Origin: Clostridium luticellarii
GTDB taxonomy: Bacteria; Bacillota; Clostridia; Clostridiales; Clostridiaceae
NCBI RefSeq assembly: GCF_002995845.1
Contig: NZ_PVXP01000006.1
Location: 1-64,000, forward strand
Reading direction: 5' to 3'
DNA length: 64,000 nt
Shown here: in pieces, positions 8,108 through 18,047 of the stretch
Numbering within the stretch: position 1 is the first letter of the stretch
Layout: each line of letters starts with the position of its first letter
Notes under the pieces: generated by a model
What the model saw: the letters and a program-made list of their open reading frames with translations, nothing else
Told to the model about the DNA's origin: nothing
Database searches by the model: none
Position numbers and translations under genes: made by a program

Positions 8108-9631
8108 ATGATTACGGATAGAATAAAAAACAAAGAACTTCTAAAATGCATAGGAACACCTAATGATGCTGCCGAGCTTATAAAAGATGGCATGACTGTG
8201 GGAACAAGCGGTTTTACATTTTCTGGATATCCTAAATCAGTACCCATAGCGCTGGCAAAGAGGGTGAAAGATGGCGAAAAAATTAAAATCAATTTATACA
8301 CAGGTGCTTCTGTAGGTGATGAGCTGGATGGAGAACTGGCGAGAGTTGGTGCAATTAAGAAAAGATTTCCGTATCAAACACATAAGGATGTAAGAAATTC
8401 CATAAATGCAGGCAAAATTGAATATGTAGATGCGCATCTCAGCATGTCTCCACAAATGGTGGATTATGGATTCATGGGTAAAATCGATGTAGCAATAGTT
8501 GAAGCCGTTGGTATAACTGAAGAGGGATATATAATACCAACTACATCTGTGGGAAATGCACCTACTTATGTTAAAAATGCAGATATTGTAATTGTGGAAA
8601 TAAATGAAACACAGCCAACCTCACTTATAGGGACACATGATATATATATCCCTGAAAAACCGCCTTTTAGACAGCCAATACCTATAATTCATGCAGCAGA
8701 CCGAATAGGAACAGATTATATAGTGGCAGATCCTAAAAAAATAAAATGTATAGTTTTCAGTGATATAAAAGATAATATAAGAACCGTAGCACCAATAAGT
8801 GAAACAAGCAGGAAGATGGCTGGAAATTTGATAGATTTTCTTGAAAATGAAGTTAAGCAGGGAAGACTTCCTGAGAATTTGCTGCCGCTTCAGTCAGGAG
8901 TTGGCTCTGTTGCAAATGCAGTACTTGCAGGGCTAAAGGAATCCAGGTTTACCAATCTTCAGGTATTCACCGAAGTTGCACAGGATTCGGTATTTAACCT
9001 GATGGATGAAGGTAAGATTTCAGTGGCTTCAGCTACATCAGTTTCCTTCTCTGAAGAGGGACAGAAAAAATTCTATGAAAAAATTGATGAATACAGAAAG
9101 AAACTTATATTGAGACCTCAGGAAATAAGCAATAATCCGGAAGTAATAAGAAGACTTGGGGTAATAGCTATGAATACGGCCATAGAAGCCGATATATACG
9201 GCAATGTAAATTCAAGTCAGATAATGGGTTCCAGAATGATGAATGGAATAGGCGGTTCAGGAGATTTCACAAGGAGTTCTTATATCTCCATATTTACTAC
9301 AGAATCGATAGCTAAAAATGGTGCTATATCTTCAATAGTTCCAATGGTGCCTCACTGTGATCATTCAGAACATGATGTGGATGTAATAGTAACAGAACAG
9401 GGTGTAGCTGATTTAAGAGGATTGTCTCCAAAGGAAAAGGCTAAAGTCATAATAGAAAATTGCAGTCATCCTTATTATAGACCATTCCTTAAAGATTACT
9501 TTAAGAGAGCAAGTCAAGGCAAGAATATTCACACACCGGTTTTACTCAATGAAGCACTGTCATGGCACGAGAGATTTGAGAAAACTGGAAGTATGAAAAT
9601 CAAGACTGATAAATCAAATTCAGAAGAATAA
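8108..9631 (+). CDS. Succinyl/propionyl-CoA:carboxylate CoA transferase (Cat1/ScpC type)
   Basis: 507 aa from ATG 8108, behind AAGAAGGGG; an in-frame TTG at 8087 lacks a ribosome site. The sequence strongly resembles class I CoA transferases of the acetyl-CoA hydrolase family such as C. kluyveri Cat1: SGFTFSGYPK near the N-terminus, LLPLQSGVGSVANAVLAGL, the catalytic glutamate region FTEVAQDS (Glu289), NSSQIMGSRMMNGIGGSGDF and VTEQGVADLRGLSP. As first gene of a methylmalonyl-CoA operon it most likely moves CoA between propionyl-CoA and succinate, which closes the cycle without spending ATP. Substrate choice (succinate versus acetate) cannot be fixed by sequence. Confidence 0.88.
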   Translation: MITDRIKNKELLKCIGTPNDAAELIKDGMTVGTSGFTFSGYPKSVPIALAKRVKDGEKIKINLYTGASVGDELDGELARVGAIKKRFPYQTHKDVRNSINAGKIEYVDAHLSMSPQMVDYGFMGKIDVAIVEAVGITEEGYIIPTTSVGNAPTYVKNADIVIVEINETQPTSLIGTHDIYIPEKPPFRQPIPIIHAADRIGTDYIVADPKKIKCIVFSDIKDNIRTVAPISETSRKMAGNLIDFLENEVKQGRLPENLLPLQSGVGSVANAVLAGLKESRFTNLQVFTEVAQDSVFNLMDEGKISVASATSVSFSEEGQKKFYEKIDEYRKKLILRPQEISNNPEVIRRLGVIAMNTAIEADIYGNVNSSQIMGSRMMNGIGGSGDFTRSSYISIFTTESIAKNGAISSIVPMVPHCDHSEHDVDVIVTEQGVADLRGLSPKEKAKVIIENCSHPYYRPFLKDYFKRASQGKNIHTPVLLNEALSWHERFEKTGSMKIKTDKSNSEE

Positions 9632-9647
9632 AGAAAGGGGTTAGAAA

Positions 9648-11312
9648 ATGTTTAAGGAAGAAAAAATTAATGAAGTTAAAACCAAGAAAAAAGAATGGGA
9701 AGATGGAACTCTTGGAAAAGCTCTTGCAAAATTTCCAGAGAGAAAAAAGGCGTTTAAGACAACATCAGGTATAGAAGTCAAGAGACTTTATACACCAGAG
9801 GATGTAAAAGACATCGATTATAATGAAGAACTTTCATTTCCAGGGGAATATCCTTATACAAGAGGTGTTCAGCCTACCATGTACAGGGGAAGACTTTGGA
9901 CAATGAGACAGTATGCAGGTTTTGCTACTGCAGAGGAATCAAACAAAAGATACAAATATCTTTTATCACAGGGGCAGACAGGACTTAGTGTGGCTTTTGA
10001 CCTTCCAACACAAATAGGTTACGATTCAGATCATGAACTGGCAGAAGGGGAAGTTGGAAAAGTTGGAGTTGCCATAGATTCACTGAAAGATATGGAAACG
10101 CTTTTTGACGGAATACCATTGGACAAGGTAAGTACTTCCATGACCATAAATGCTCCAGCTTCAGTACTGCTGGCAATGTATATAGCAGTTGCAGAAAAGC
10201 AGGGAGTAACTCCAGATAAATTGAAAGGCACCATACAAAATGATATTTTGAAAGAGTATGTAGCAAGAGGAACTTATATATTCCCGGTTCAGCCTTCTAT
10301 GGGACTCATCACTCACATATTTGAATTCTGTTCAAAGAATCTTCCAAAGTGGAACACAATATCCATATCGGGATATCACATAAGAGAAGCAGGGTCAACA
10401 GCTGTACAGGAAGTGGCATTTACGATTGCTGATGGAATTGCCTATGTAGAAGCTGCTATAAAAGCAGGACTTGATGTGGATCAATTTGCACCAAGATTGT
10501 CGTTCTTCTTCAATGCAAACAACGGATTATTCCAGGAGGTTGCAAAATTCAGGGCAGCAAGAAGAATATGGGCAAAAATTATGAAAGAAAGATTCCATGC
10601 AAAGAATCCTAAATCGTTAAAATTGAGATTCCATACTCAGACAGGTGGATGCACTCTTACAGCACAGCAGCCTGACAACAATATAGTGAGAGTTGCAATA
10701 CAGGCACTTTCAGCAGTACTCGGAAGTACACAATCCCTTCACACCAATTCAAAGGATGAGGCACTGGCACTTCCTACCCAGGATTCAGTAAGGGTTGCAC
10801 TTAGAACTCAGCAGATCATAGCTTATGAAAGTGGTGCAGCAGATACTATTGATCCTCTGGCAGGTTCCTACTATGTGGAAGCTTTGACTGATGAGACAGA
10901 GAAGAAGGCAATGGAGTATATAAAGAAGATAGATGAACTTGGCGGAGCAGCAAAGGCAATTGAAAAAGGGTATGTACAAAAAGAAATAGAAGACAGCTCC
11001 TATGAATATCAGAAGGAAGTAGAATCCGGAGAACAAGTAGTTGTTGGAATGAACAAGTTCCAGATAGAAGAAGAACCGCCAAAGGGACTTCTGAAAGTTG
11101 ACCCTTCTGTAGGAGAGAGACAAAAGGAGAAATTGCAGCAGTTAAAGGCTGAAAGAGATTCTAAGGCCGTAAGTGAAAAACTCACTGCACTTGAGAACGC
11201 AGCTAAAAAGGGAGACAATCTGATGCCTTTCATAATTGATTCTGTAAAACAATATGCTACCCTGGGAGAAATATGTGACGTTTTAAGGGGAGTATTTGGA
11301 GTATATAAATAA
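9648..11312 (+). CDS. Methylmalonyl-CoA mutase large (catalytic) subunit
   Basis: 554 aa, start 16 nt after the CoA transferase stop with AAAGGGG. It carries the mutase substrate-binding barrel: [65 protein letters not shown] and [14 protein letters not shown]. The C-terminal B12-binding domain of fused mutases is missing and is supplied by the next gene, so this is the split, two-chain type. With adenosylcobalamin it interconverts succinyl-CoA and (R)-methylmalonyl-CoA. ICM and ethylmalonyl-CoA mutases are related, but the epimerase and decarboxylase genes downstream favour methylmalonyl-CoA. Confidence 0.92.
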   Translation: MFKEEKINEVKTKKKEWEDGTLGKALAKFPERKKAFKTTSGIEVKRLYTPEDVKDIDYNEELSFPGEYPYTRGVQPTMYRGRLWTMRQYAGFATAEESNKRYKYLLSQGQTGLSVAFDLPTQIGYDSDHELAEGEVGKVGVAIDSLKDMETLFDGIPLDKVSTSMTINAPASVLLAMYIAVAEKQGVTPDKLKGTIQNDILKEYVARGTYIFPVQPSMGLITHIFEFCSKNLPKWNTISISGYHIREAGSTAVQEVAFTIADGIAYVEAAIKAGLDVDQFAPRLSFFFNANNGLFQEVAKFRAARRIWAKIMKERFHAKNPKSLKLRFHTQTGGCTLTAQQPDNNIVRVAIQALSAVLGSTQSLHTNSKDEALALPTQDSVRVALRTQQIIAYESGAADTIDPLAGSYYVEALTDETEKKAMEYIKKIDELGGAAKAIEKGYVQKEIEDSSYEYQKEVESGEQVVVGMNKFQIEEEPPKGLLKVDPSVGERQKEKLQQLKAERDSKAVSEKLTALENAAKKGDNLMPFIIDSVKQYATLGEICDVLRGVFGVYK

Positions 11313-11339
11313 ATAAATTGAACGGAGGATTTAAATATT

Positions 11340-11738
11340 ATGGATAGACCAATAAGAGTTTTAGTGGCAAAACCTGGACTGGATGGACATGACAGAGGTG
11401 CTAAAGTAATAGCAAGAGCACTTAGAGATGCAGGAATGGAAGTTATATATACAGGACTTAGGCAGACACCTAATCAGATTGTGGAAGCAGCAATACAGGA
11501 AGATGTCAATTGTGTGGCAATGAGCATACTTTCAGGTGCACACAATACCTTGTTTCCAAAGGTAGTAAATTTGCTCAAGGAAAAAGGTGCAGATGACATA
11601 CTTGTAATAGGAGGAGGAGTTATACCTGAAGAGGATATACCCGGACTTAAGAAAGCAGGAGTAAAGGCTATATTTACACCTGGAACCAAGACATCGGTAA
11701 CTATAGATTTCATCAAGAAAAATGTTAAATTGAATTAA
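11340..11738 (+). CDS. Methylmalonyl-CoA mutase small, B12-binding subunit
   Basis: 132 aa, behind ACGGAGG. It is a bare cobalamin-binding domain: [11 protein letters not shown] contains the DxHxxG motif (Asp15, His17, Gly20) whose His ligates cobalt, followed by SILSG and [11 protein letters not shown] of the Rossmann-like fold. It joins the 554-aa chain to make the holoenzyme. Spacing of 27 nt from the large subunit gene and the shared operon support this pairing. No second large subunit was seen nearby. Confidence 0.92.
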   Translation: MDRPIRVLVAKPGLDGHDRGAKVIARALRDAGMEVIYTGLRQTPNQIVEAAIQEDVNCVAMSILSGAHNTLFPKVVNLLKEKGADDILVIGGGVIPEEDIPGLKKAGVKAIFTPGTKTSVTIDFIKKNVKLN

Positions 11739-11749
11739 AAGGTGAGTAT

Positions 11750-12706
11750 ATGAATATTCAGGATATTAAAACTGGTGTTGTAAATGGTAATAAAAGAGCT
11801 GCAGCCAGGCTCATAACCATGTTTGAGAACGGAGACAGCAGTGCACTGGAGATAATGAAGGATTTGTACCATCTTACCGGTAGGGCAAAGGTTATAGGAA
11901 TAACAGGCCCTCCGGGAGCTGGGAAAAGTACGGTGACAGATCAGATTGCGAAACTTATTAGAAAACAGAATAAAAAAGTGGGAATTGTAGCTATAGATCC
12001 CACCAGCCCGTTTTCTCATGGAGCAATACTTGGCGACAGAATAAGAATGGGAGATCTCAATACCGATGCCGGCGTATTTATAAGAAGTATGGGAACAAGA
12101 GGTGCCCTTGGCGGACTTTCAGATGCCGTATATGGAACTGTGAATATACTGGATATATTTGGTATGGATTATATATTCATTGAGACTGTAGGAGTAGGGC
12201 AGTCGGAGGTGGATATAGTAAAAGTGGCCGATGTAGTGGTCATGGTAATGGTTCCAGGCCTGGGAGACGATATACAGACTATGAAGGCCGGAATAATGGA
12301 GATAGGTGATATTTTTGCAGTCAATAAATCAGATAAAGAGGGAGCCCAGCGTACAGCAGCAGAGATAGAGGCCATGCTAAGCTTCAGTAATAAAAAAATG
12401 CAGGATAATCCTGTACTCAATATAACTGCAAAAAATAATGATGGAATTGACAAGTTGTTTTCTACTATAAACGAGCGTTATGACAAAATGTATTCAGATG
12501 GTTCATTAAATGAAAGAACAAAATCCAATTTAAGAGGAAAAATAATTTCTATACTTCAGAGCAATCTTTTAAAGTCTGCTCTGAAGCTGGATGATAAAAC
12601 AGGCATGCTTAAAAAATTGGTGGAGGATGTTTTTAACAAAAAAATAGATCCTTATACTGCCTCTGATTTATTATATAAAAATTTTCAAATGGGAGATGAA
12701 AAATAA
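11750..12706 (+). CDS. meaB: MeaB/ArgK-type GTPase, mutase chaperone
   Basis: 318 aa. It shows a P-loop GPPGAGKST (residues 53-61), the family motif [19 protein letters not shown], and NKSD for guanine recognition. These G3E-type GTPases load adenosylcobalamin onto methylmalonyl-CoA mutase and protect or restore the active enzyme. The gene starts 11 nt after the small subunit, behind AAAGGTGAG, and is followed almost without gap by the epimerase. Old annotations call such proteins LAO/AO transport kinases, which is not supported here. Confidence 0.92.
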   Translation: MNIQDIKTGVVNGNKRAAARLITMFENGDSSALEIMKDLYHLTGRAKVIGITGPPGAGKSTVTDQIAKLIRKQNKKVGIVAIDPTSPFSHGAILGDRIRMGDLNTDAGVFIRSMGTRGALGGLSDAVYGTVNILDIFGMDYIFIETVGVGQSEVDIVKVADVVVMVMVPGLGDDIQTMKAGIMEIGDIFAVNKSDKEGAQRTAAEIEAMLSFSNKKMQDNPVLNITAKNNDGIDKLFSTINERYDKMYSDGSLNERTKSNLRGKIISILQSNLLKSALKLDDKTGMLKKLVEDVFNKKIDPYTASDLLYKNFQMGDEK

Positions 12707-12707
12707 C

Positions 12708-13115
12708 ATGAGTATTGATTTAAAAAAAATAGACCATGTTGGAATTGCTGTAAAGAGCATTGAGGAATCATTGAAATTTTATGAAGGAGTTTTGGGACTT
12801 AAGTGCACAGGTACTGAAGAGGTAAAATCCCAGAAGGTAATAACAGCTTTTATACCTCTTGGAGAAAGTGAACTTGAACTTCTTGAACCTACAAGTGAAG
12901 ACAGCCCTATAGCAAAATTCATTGAGAAAAAAAGAGAAGGAATACAGCATATTGCAGTTAGAGTAGATAATGTAGAAGCAGCACTTGAAGAGCTTAAAGA
13001 AAAGGGTATAAGACTTATAGATGAAAAGCCTAGGGATGGTGCAGGCGGTGCAAAAATTGCTTTCGTGCATCCAAAGAGCACAAAAGGTGTACTTTTGGAA
13101 CTCTGCCAGAGATAA
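12708..13115 (+). CDS. mce: Methylmalonyl-CoA epimerase
   Basis: 135 aa from ATG 12708, with GGGAG upstream; ATG 12696 would overlap meaB and has no room for a ribosome site. It is a small VOC-fold protein with the metal ligands expected in place: [11 protein letters not shown] (His10), QHIAVRV and LLEL near the C-terminus. It exchanges the (R) and (S) forms of methylmalonyl-CoA, linking the mutase to the (S)-specific decarboxylase encoded next. The length matches bacterial epimerases. Confidence 0.9.
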   Translation: MSIDLKKIDHVGIAVKSIEESLKFYEGVLGLKCTGTEEVKSQKVITAFIPLGESELELLEPTSEDSPIAKFIEKKREGIQHIAVRVDNVEAALEELKEKGIRLIDEKPRDGAGGAKIAFVHPKSTKGVLLELCQR

Positions 13116-13143
13116 TAATTTTAATTATTAAGGAGAGAAAGAT

Positions 13144-14685
13144 ATGAGCAAAATTAGTAAACTTATAGCCGATAAGAAAAAGATTGAAAAGGGTGGAGGC
13201 CAGGTTAGAATCGACAAACAGCATAAAAAAGGAAAGATGTTTGCCAGAGAGAGAATTGAATACCTGCTGGATGAAGGCAGTTTTGTCGAAGTTGGAGTAT
13301 TTGTAAGCCACAGGTGCACTAATTTCGGGATGGAAAAAGTTGAAATACCTGATGAAGGTGTAGTAACAGGATATGGCACAGTTGACGGAAGACTTGTTTA
13401 TGTATATGCTCAGGATTTTACCTCTACAGGTGGAGCACTTGGAGAAATGCATGCTAAAAAAATATGCAACATAATGGATTTAGCCATAAAAACAGGAGCG
13501 CCTGTAATTGGAATAAATGATTCAGGTGGAGCTAGAATTCAAGAAGGAGTAGATGCTCTTTCAGGGTATGGAAGCATATTTTACAGGAATACTAAGGCAT
13601 CCGGTGTAATACCGCAGATATCCATGATAATGGGGCCATGTGCCGGTGGTGCAGTGTATTCACCAGCACTTACTGATTTTATATTTATGGTTGACAATAC
13701 CAGCCAGATGTTTATAACAGGACCTCAGGTTTTGAAGACAGTCACAGGAGAACAAGTAACTGTGGAGGAATTAGGCGGAGCAAGTGCCCACAACACAAGA
13801 TCGGGAGTTGCACATTTTGAAGCTCCTGATGAAAAGACTTCGCTGGAGCAAGTAAAGAAGCTTTTATCATACCTTCCTTCTAATAATATGGAAAGTGTTC
13901 CTGAAGTTGAGACGGAAGATGATTTAAACAGAGTGATTCCTGAACTTGATACCATAATTCCTGATAATCCCAATAAGCCTTATGATATGAAGGATATAAT
14001 AAATAAAGTAGTTGACAATGGAAGTTTCTTCGAAGTACAGGAAAAATATGCTCAGAACATCATAACAGGTTTTGGAAGGATAAATGGAAGAAGTATAGGA
14101 ATAATAGCCAATCAGCCTAAAATGCTGGCAGGGTGTCTTGATATAAATGCTTCGGATAAATCTGCAAGATTTATAAGGACCTGTGATGCTTTCAATATTC
14201 CACTTTTGAATATAGTTGACGTACCAGGATTTTTACCGGGTACAAATCAGGAATATGGTGGAATAATCAGGCATGGTGCAAAAATGCTCTATGCTTATTC
14301 AGAAGCTACAGTTCCAAAGGTAACCATAATTGTGAGAAAAGCTTATGGTGGTTCTTATCTGGCAATGTGCAGCAAGGATCTGGGAGCAGATATAGTATAT
14401 GCTTGGCCATCCGCGCAGATAGCTGTAATGGGACCTGATGGCGCAGCAAATATCGTGTTTAAAAAACAGATTAAAGCTGCAGCTGATCCGGAAGCTGAAA
14501 GACGTGCAAGAGTACAGGAATACAAGGATGATTTTGCTAATCCATATATGGCGGCAAAGAGAGGATATGTGGATGATGTAATAGTTCCATCGGAGTCCAG
14601 GCAGAGATTGGCAGCAGCCTTTGAGATGCTGAAGGACAAGAGAGAAAGCAATCATCCAAGAAAGCACGGCAATATACCTGTATAA
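13144..14685 (+). CDS. mmdA: Methylmalonyl-CoA decarboxylase alpha subunit (carboxyltransferase)
   Basis: 513 aa, behind AAGGAGAGA. It has the two crotonase-like halves of acyl-CoA carboxyltransferases: [18 protein letters not shown] and [16 protein letters not shown] in the first, [25 protein letters not shown] and [18 protein letters not shown] in the second. In this setting, with OadG-, biotin- and beta-type partners downstream, it moves the carboxyl group of (S)-methylmalonyl-CoA to biotin and releases propionyl-CoA. The same fold serves propionyl-CoA carboxylase, but no biotin carboxylase gene is present, which favours the Na+-pump decarboxylase. Confidence 0.9.
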   Translation: MSKISKLIADKKKIEKGGGQVRIDKQHKKGKMFARERIEYLLDEGSFVEVGVFVSHRCTNFGMEKVEIPDEGVVTGYGTVDGRLVYVYAQDFTSTGGALGEMHAKKICNIMDLAIKTGAPVIGINDSGGARIQEGVDALSGYGSIFYRNTKASGVIPQISMIMGPCAGGAVYSPALTDFIFMVDNTSQMFITGPQVLKTVTGEQVTVEELGGASAHNTRSGVAHFEAPDEKTSLEQVKKLLSYLPSNNMESVPEVETEDDLNRVIPELDTIIPDNPNKPYDMKDIINKVVDNGSFFEVQEKYAQNIITGFGRINGRSIGIIANQPKMLAGCLDINASDKSARFIRTCDAFNIPLLNIVDVPGFLPGTNQEYGGIIRHGAKMLYAYSEATVPKVTIIVRKAYGGSYLAMCSKDLGADIVYAWPSAQIAVMGPDGAANIVFKKQIKAAADPEAERRARVQEYKDDFANPYMAAKRGYVDDVIVPSESRQRLAAAFEMLKDKRESNHPRKHGNIPV

Positions 14686-14709
14686 AAAGGTATATGGAGG
14701 AGGTTTTGT

Positions 14710-15030
14710 ATGTCTAATTTATTGATCTTGATAGTTGCAGTTGCTTGTATGCTATTGCTGTTTAAGGTGACTCCCGCACATTACAAGCCACCTAAGGGCA
14801 GCAATGCAGAGAGTAAAACTGTAAAGAAAGAAAAAAAGCAAGAGACTTTAGTAGAAAAAGAAAAGAAAGATGAAGACGGGGAGGAACTGGTAGCTGTTAT
14901 AACGGCTGCAGTAGCGGCAGCTTTAGAAACTTCCACTTCCCGTATATATATAAAAACTATAAAAAGAGTAGGTACGGCTGCTTCGCCGTGGACTACTGCA
15001 GGACGTCAAGAACAAATGAAGGCAATTTAA
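14710..15030 (+). CDS. mmdD: Decarboxylase delta/gamma subunit (OadG/MmdD-like)
   Basis: 106 aa. A single N-terminal membrane segment (LLILIVAVACMLLLFKV) is followed by a Lys/Glu-rich linker (about 30-58) and a C-terminal part with ELVAVITAAVAAAL and a Trp/Arg-rich end (SPWTTAGRQEQM). This is the layout of MmdD and OadG, which hold the carboxyltransferase, biotin carrier and membrane beta subunit together. The gene sits between mmdA and the biotin carrier gene with a strong GGAGGAGG site. Confidence 0.85.
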   Translation: MSNLLILIVAVACMLLLFKVTPAHYKPPKGSNAESKTVKKEKKQETLVEKEKKDEDGEELVAVITAAVAAALETSTSRIYIKTIKRVGTAASPWTTAGRQEQMKAI

Positions 15031-15050
15031 ATTGTTAAGGAGAATGAATT

Positions 15051-15440
15051 ATGAGAAAATTTAATATTACCGTAAATGGAAAATCATATGAAGTTGAAGT
15101 AGATGAGGTAACTGAAGGCTCATCCAGCACTTATCAAGCTCCAGCAGCACCTGCATCTGCACCCAAAGCAGCACCTGCGCCTAAAAAGGCCGCACCTGTG
15201 AAAAAAGCCCCAACAATAGTAAGCGGCGGAGAGACAGTTACAAGCCCTATGCCGGGAACAGTGCTGGATGTAAAGATAAAAGAAGGAGACACAGTTAAAA
15301 AGGATGATGTCCTCTTTATACTGGAAGCCATGAAAATGCAGAATGAGATAAGAGCTTCAAAAGGTGGAACTGTAGCACAAGTAGTAGTTACAAAAGGAAC
15401 CTCAGTAAATACAGGAGATACTCTGGCAGTATTAAAATAG
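15051..15440 (+). CDS. mmdC: Biotin carrier subunit of methylmalonyl-CoA decarboxylase
   Basis: 129 aa. The N-terminal 25 residues anchor the chain to its partners, an Ala/Pro/Lys-rich flexible linker covers about residues 28-54, and the C-terminal biotinyl domain carries EAMKMQ with biotinyl-Lys95. It shuttles CO2 from the alpha subunit to the membrane beta subunit. The linker and length match MmdC and related glutaconyl-CoA decarboxylase carriers. Confidence 0.92.
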   Translation: MRKFNITVNGKSYEVEVDEVTEGSSSTYQAPAAPASAPKAAPAPKKAAPVKKAPTIVSGGETVTSPMPGTVLDVKIKEGDTVKKDDVLFILEAMKMQNEIRASKGGTVAQVVVTKGTSVNTGDTLAVLK

Positions 15441-15496
15441 CACCTTTATTAACAATATCTAATTATAGTTTAAATTTGAAATAGGGAGGTAGAAAG

Positions 15497-15658
15497 ATGA
15501 TAACAGATTCTGTTACAGGTGCAGTTCTTATTTCCATAATAGATATGATACTGCTGCTTTTTTTCCTATATGTCATAGGTTTGATTTTAAAATTACTCCC
15601 ACTGATTAATAAAATTCACTCTAATTCTCATGGGAGGGAAAAACATGATAATACTTAA
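15497..15658 (+). CDS. 53-aa membrane peptide of the decarboxylase (OadG-related small subunit)
   Basis: A 53-codon frame starts with ATG 15497, behind GGGAGGTAGAAAG. The product has one long hydrophobic helix (about residues 9-37, with ISIIDMILLLFFLYVIGLIL) and a short polar tail. It overlaps the next gene's start by 14 nt, so the two are translationally coupled. Its place between the biotin carrier and beta subunit matches the small OadG-related or MmdE-type subunits that stabilise such complexes in Veillonella. Sequence alone cannot prove homology to MmdE. Confidence 0.65.
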   Translation: MITDSVTGAVLISIIDMILLLFFLYVIGLILKLLPLINKIHSNSHGREKHDNT

Positions 15659-16766
15659 TGCACTTAATTCAATGTGGCATTCAACGTCTTTGATAAACTT
15701 ATCAATTGGAAATATATTTTTGATTATTCTGGGTATAGTGTTCATTTACCTTGCCATAGTTAAAAAATATGAACCTTTCTTACTTGTAGGAATAGGCTTT
15801 GGATGTATAGTTGCAAATGTACCTGGCAATGAACTTATTAAACCAGGCGGACTTTTCAGTTATTTTTACTTAGGAGTTCAAAAGGTTGTTTTTCCACCAC
15901 TTATATTTCTTGGGGTGGGTGCCATGACAGATTTTGGACCCATGATTGCAAATCCAAGTCTCATGGTACTGGGTGCATTTGCCCATGTGGGAATATTTAT
16001 AGCAATCATTGGAGCTAAAGTACTTCACTTTACATTAGCTGAATCAGGTGCTATAGGAATAATAGGTGGAGCAGATGGACCTATGGCCATATATGTTACG
16101 CAGACATTGGCGCCTCATCTGATGGCACAGATTTCTGTGGCGGCATATTCCTATATGGCACTTATGCCGCTTATACAGCCGCCAATTATGAAATGGCTCA
16201 CAACTCATGAGGAAAGAAATATAATGATGAAGCAGTCAAGAGCAGTAACCAAAAGGGAAAAAATTTGTTTTCCAATACTTATAACAATAATAATTGACTT
16301 ATTGCTTCCTCCAATTGCACCACTTATAACCATGCTGATGCTTGGAAATTTATTTAAGGAATGTGGAGTTGTAGACAGACTTGCCAAAACTGCCAGCAAT
16401 TCATTTATGAATGTAATTACCATAATGCTGACATTATCTATAGGTTCAAGAATGGGAGCAGATACTTTTCTTACAGTAAAAACGCTTGAGATAATAGTAC
16501 TTGGACTTGTAGCTTTTATGACAGGTACTGCAGGAGGTATCTGGGGAGGAAAGATCTTGTGCAAATTGTCACATGGAAAGATAAATCCTCTTGTTGGATC
16601 TGCAGGTATAGCTTCGGTTCCAATTGCAGCTAGGGTTTCACATAATGTAGCACTGCAGGAAAATAAATATAATTTCCTTATAATGCATGCAATGGGTCCT
16701 AATCTGGCCGGTGTATTTGGAACTGCGATAGCTGGTGGAATACTTATAACTTTGATTCCCCATTAA
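15645..16766 (+). CDS. mmdB: Na+-translocating decarboxylase beta subunit
   Basis: 373 aa from ATG 15645, behind GGGAGGG; an in-frame ATG at 15630 lies inside that site and is unlikely. It is an integral membrane protein with about nine hydrophobic segments and the family landmarks GGADGPMAIYVT, NLFKECGVVDRL and the C-terminal GSAGIASVPIAARV with NLAGVFGTAIAGG. The beta subunit decarboxylates carboxybiotin and couples this to Na+ export. It is the last gene of the operon. Confidence 0.93.
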   Translation: MIILNALNSMWHSTSLINLSIGNIFLIILGIVFIYLAIVKKYEPFLLVGIGFGCIVANVPGNELIKPGGLFSYFYLGVQKVVFPPLIFLGVGAMTDFGPMIANPSLMVLGAFAHVGIFIAIIGAKVLHFTLAESGAIGIIGGADGPMAIYVTQTLAPHLMAQISVAAYSYMALMPLIQPPIMKWLTTHEERNIMMKQSRAVTKREKICFPILITIIIDLLLPPIAPLITMLMLGNLFKECGVVDRLAKTASNSFMNVITIMLTLSIGSRMGADTFLTVKTLEIIVLGLVAFMTGTAGGIWGGKILCKLSHGKINPLVGSAGIASVPIAARVSHNVALQENKYNFLIMHAMGPNLAGVFGTAIAGGILITLIPH

Positions 16767-16802
16767 TACAGAGGATGCAGTTAAAAGTTTAAATTAAATA
16801 CA

Positions 16803-16845
16803 CGTACTGTATATTATTTATATGCAGTACGGATCCAATTTTTAT
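16803..16845 (+). terminator. Likely terminator of the methylmalonyl-CoA operon
   Basis: CGTACTGTATAT pairs with ATATGCAGTACG around TATTT, with one unpaired base, then GGATCCAATTTTT. The T-run is short and displaced, so termination may be partial. The remaining 175 nt to the next gene show no other clear signal. Confidence 0.55.
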
Positions 16846-17020
16846 GTTTTCACAGGTTAATAGCAGAAAAAATTTTATGTATCATAATTCTGTACTTCCA
16901 TCTGTAAGTGGAGAAAAGTGATAGAAACAAAATTTCAAGATAATTCAGCATATTATATTGATATTATAAGGAAAACGTTAACAGCAATGTGCAATTTATA
17001 TTTTGGGGAGGGATTAGAAA

Positions 17021-17938
17021 ATGAAAAAAGGATATATATTTATAATTTTAACTGCCATTTTCTACAGCACCGCTGAAGTTGCAGGAAGAATTCTAGCACA
17101 GACAGGCAGTATGGATCCATTTCAGGTCATGTTCATTGCCTTCTTGATAGGGGCCATAATATTATGCCCTCTGGCCACCAAGGATATCAAAGCCAGAAAA
17201 CTGAAAATAAAAGCTGATGACTTAAGATATTTTGCCATCTGCGGTATATCGGCAGTTACTGTATCAATGGTGCTGCTCCAGTTTGCAGTTACCTACACCA
17301 AGGCATCCACTGCAGCAGTTCTGTACTGCTTAAATGCAGTATTTTCAATACCTTTTGCATATTTCATGCTGAAGGAAAAAATTACAAAGGGAACGCTTAT
17401 ATCCATGGTGGTTTCTTTAATTGGTGCCGTAATAATACTCAACCCTTCAGAAATTGTAGGAGGACTTGGAAATTCCAGGGATATTATAGGAATGATCTTT
17501 GCACTCGGTTCTGCAGTGAGCTGGTCTTTTTATACAGTGTACAGCAAGAAGAGGGTTGATATATACGGAGGATACGTTTCCAATTTCTTTGGATTCTGTT
17601 TCGGAGTACTGGCACTGCTGATTATTCTCGTGGCAACTGGCAGACCGATCTTTTCAGGAATAACTTTGCAAAACATACTGGTATTATTATACATGGGTAT
17701 TTTCATAAAGGCAATCGGATATATATGCTATATGGGTGCTATAAGGGAAACTTCGGCAATAACTGCATCCATGGTATTTTTGATAAAGCCTGCACTGGCC
17801 ACTATTTTTGCTATAATTATATTGGGCGAGAGCATAAAGGTGAATATGATCATAGGTATAATATGTATAATTGCAGGTTCTTATGTTAAAATGAGCTCAG
17901 GTAAAAAAGAAAAGAGAATACAATCCCAGAAAGCTTAG
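17021..17938 (+). CDS. EamA/DMT-family transporter
   Basis: 305 aa with ten predicted membrane helices arranged as two EamA halves, each ending in a helix pair such as YCLNAVFSIPFAYFMLKEKIT and FLIKPALATIFAIIILGESI. Such carriers export or import amino acids, purines or other small metabolites; the substrate is not readable from sequence. The start follows TTTGGGGAGGG. The gene is monocistronic, ending at the hairpin 18008-18047. Confidence 0.85.
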   Translation: MKKGYIFIILTAIFYSTAEVAGRILAQTGSMDPFQVMFIAFLIGAIILCPLATKDIKARKLKIKADDLRYFAICGISAVTVSMVLLQFAVTYTKASTAAVLYCLNAVFSIPFAYFMLKEKITKGTLISMVVSLIGAVIILNPSEIVGGLGNSRDIIGMIFALGSAVSWSFYTVYSKKRVDIYGGYVSNFFGFCFGVLALLIILVATGRPIFSGITLQNILVLLYMGIFIKAIGYICYMGAIRETSAITASMVFLIKPALATIFAIIILGESIKVNMIIGIICIIAGSYVKMSSGKKEKRIQSQKA

Positions 17939-18007
17939 TGTGTGTAATTTTAGATTAATAGAGCAGCATAGGTTATTGCAATAGATAATCAGGTGACTCT
18001 AAATATA

Positions 18008-18047
18008 AAGAAAGATCATATTATGAAATATGATCTTTCTTATTTTT
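18008..18047. terminator. Terminator between convergent EamA and gatD genes
   Basis: A 14-bp perfect stem (AAGAAAGATCATAT / ATATGATCTTTCTT) with a 6-nt loop is followed on the plus strand by ATTTTTAG. It overlaps the last codons of gatD on the other strand. Confidence 0.75.
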
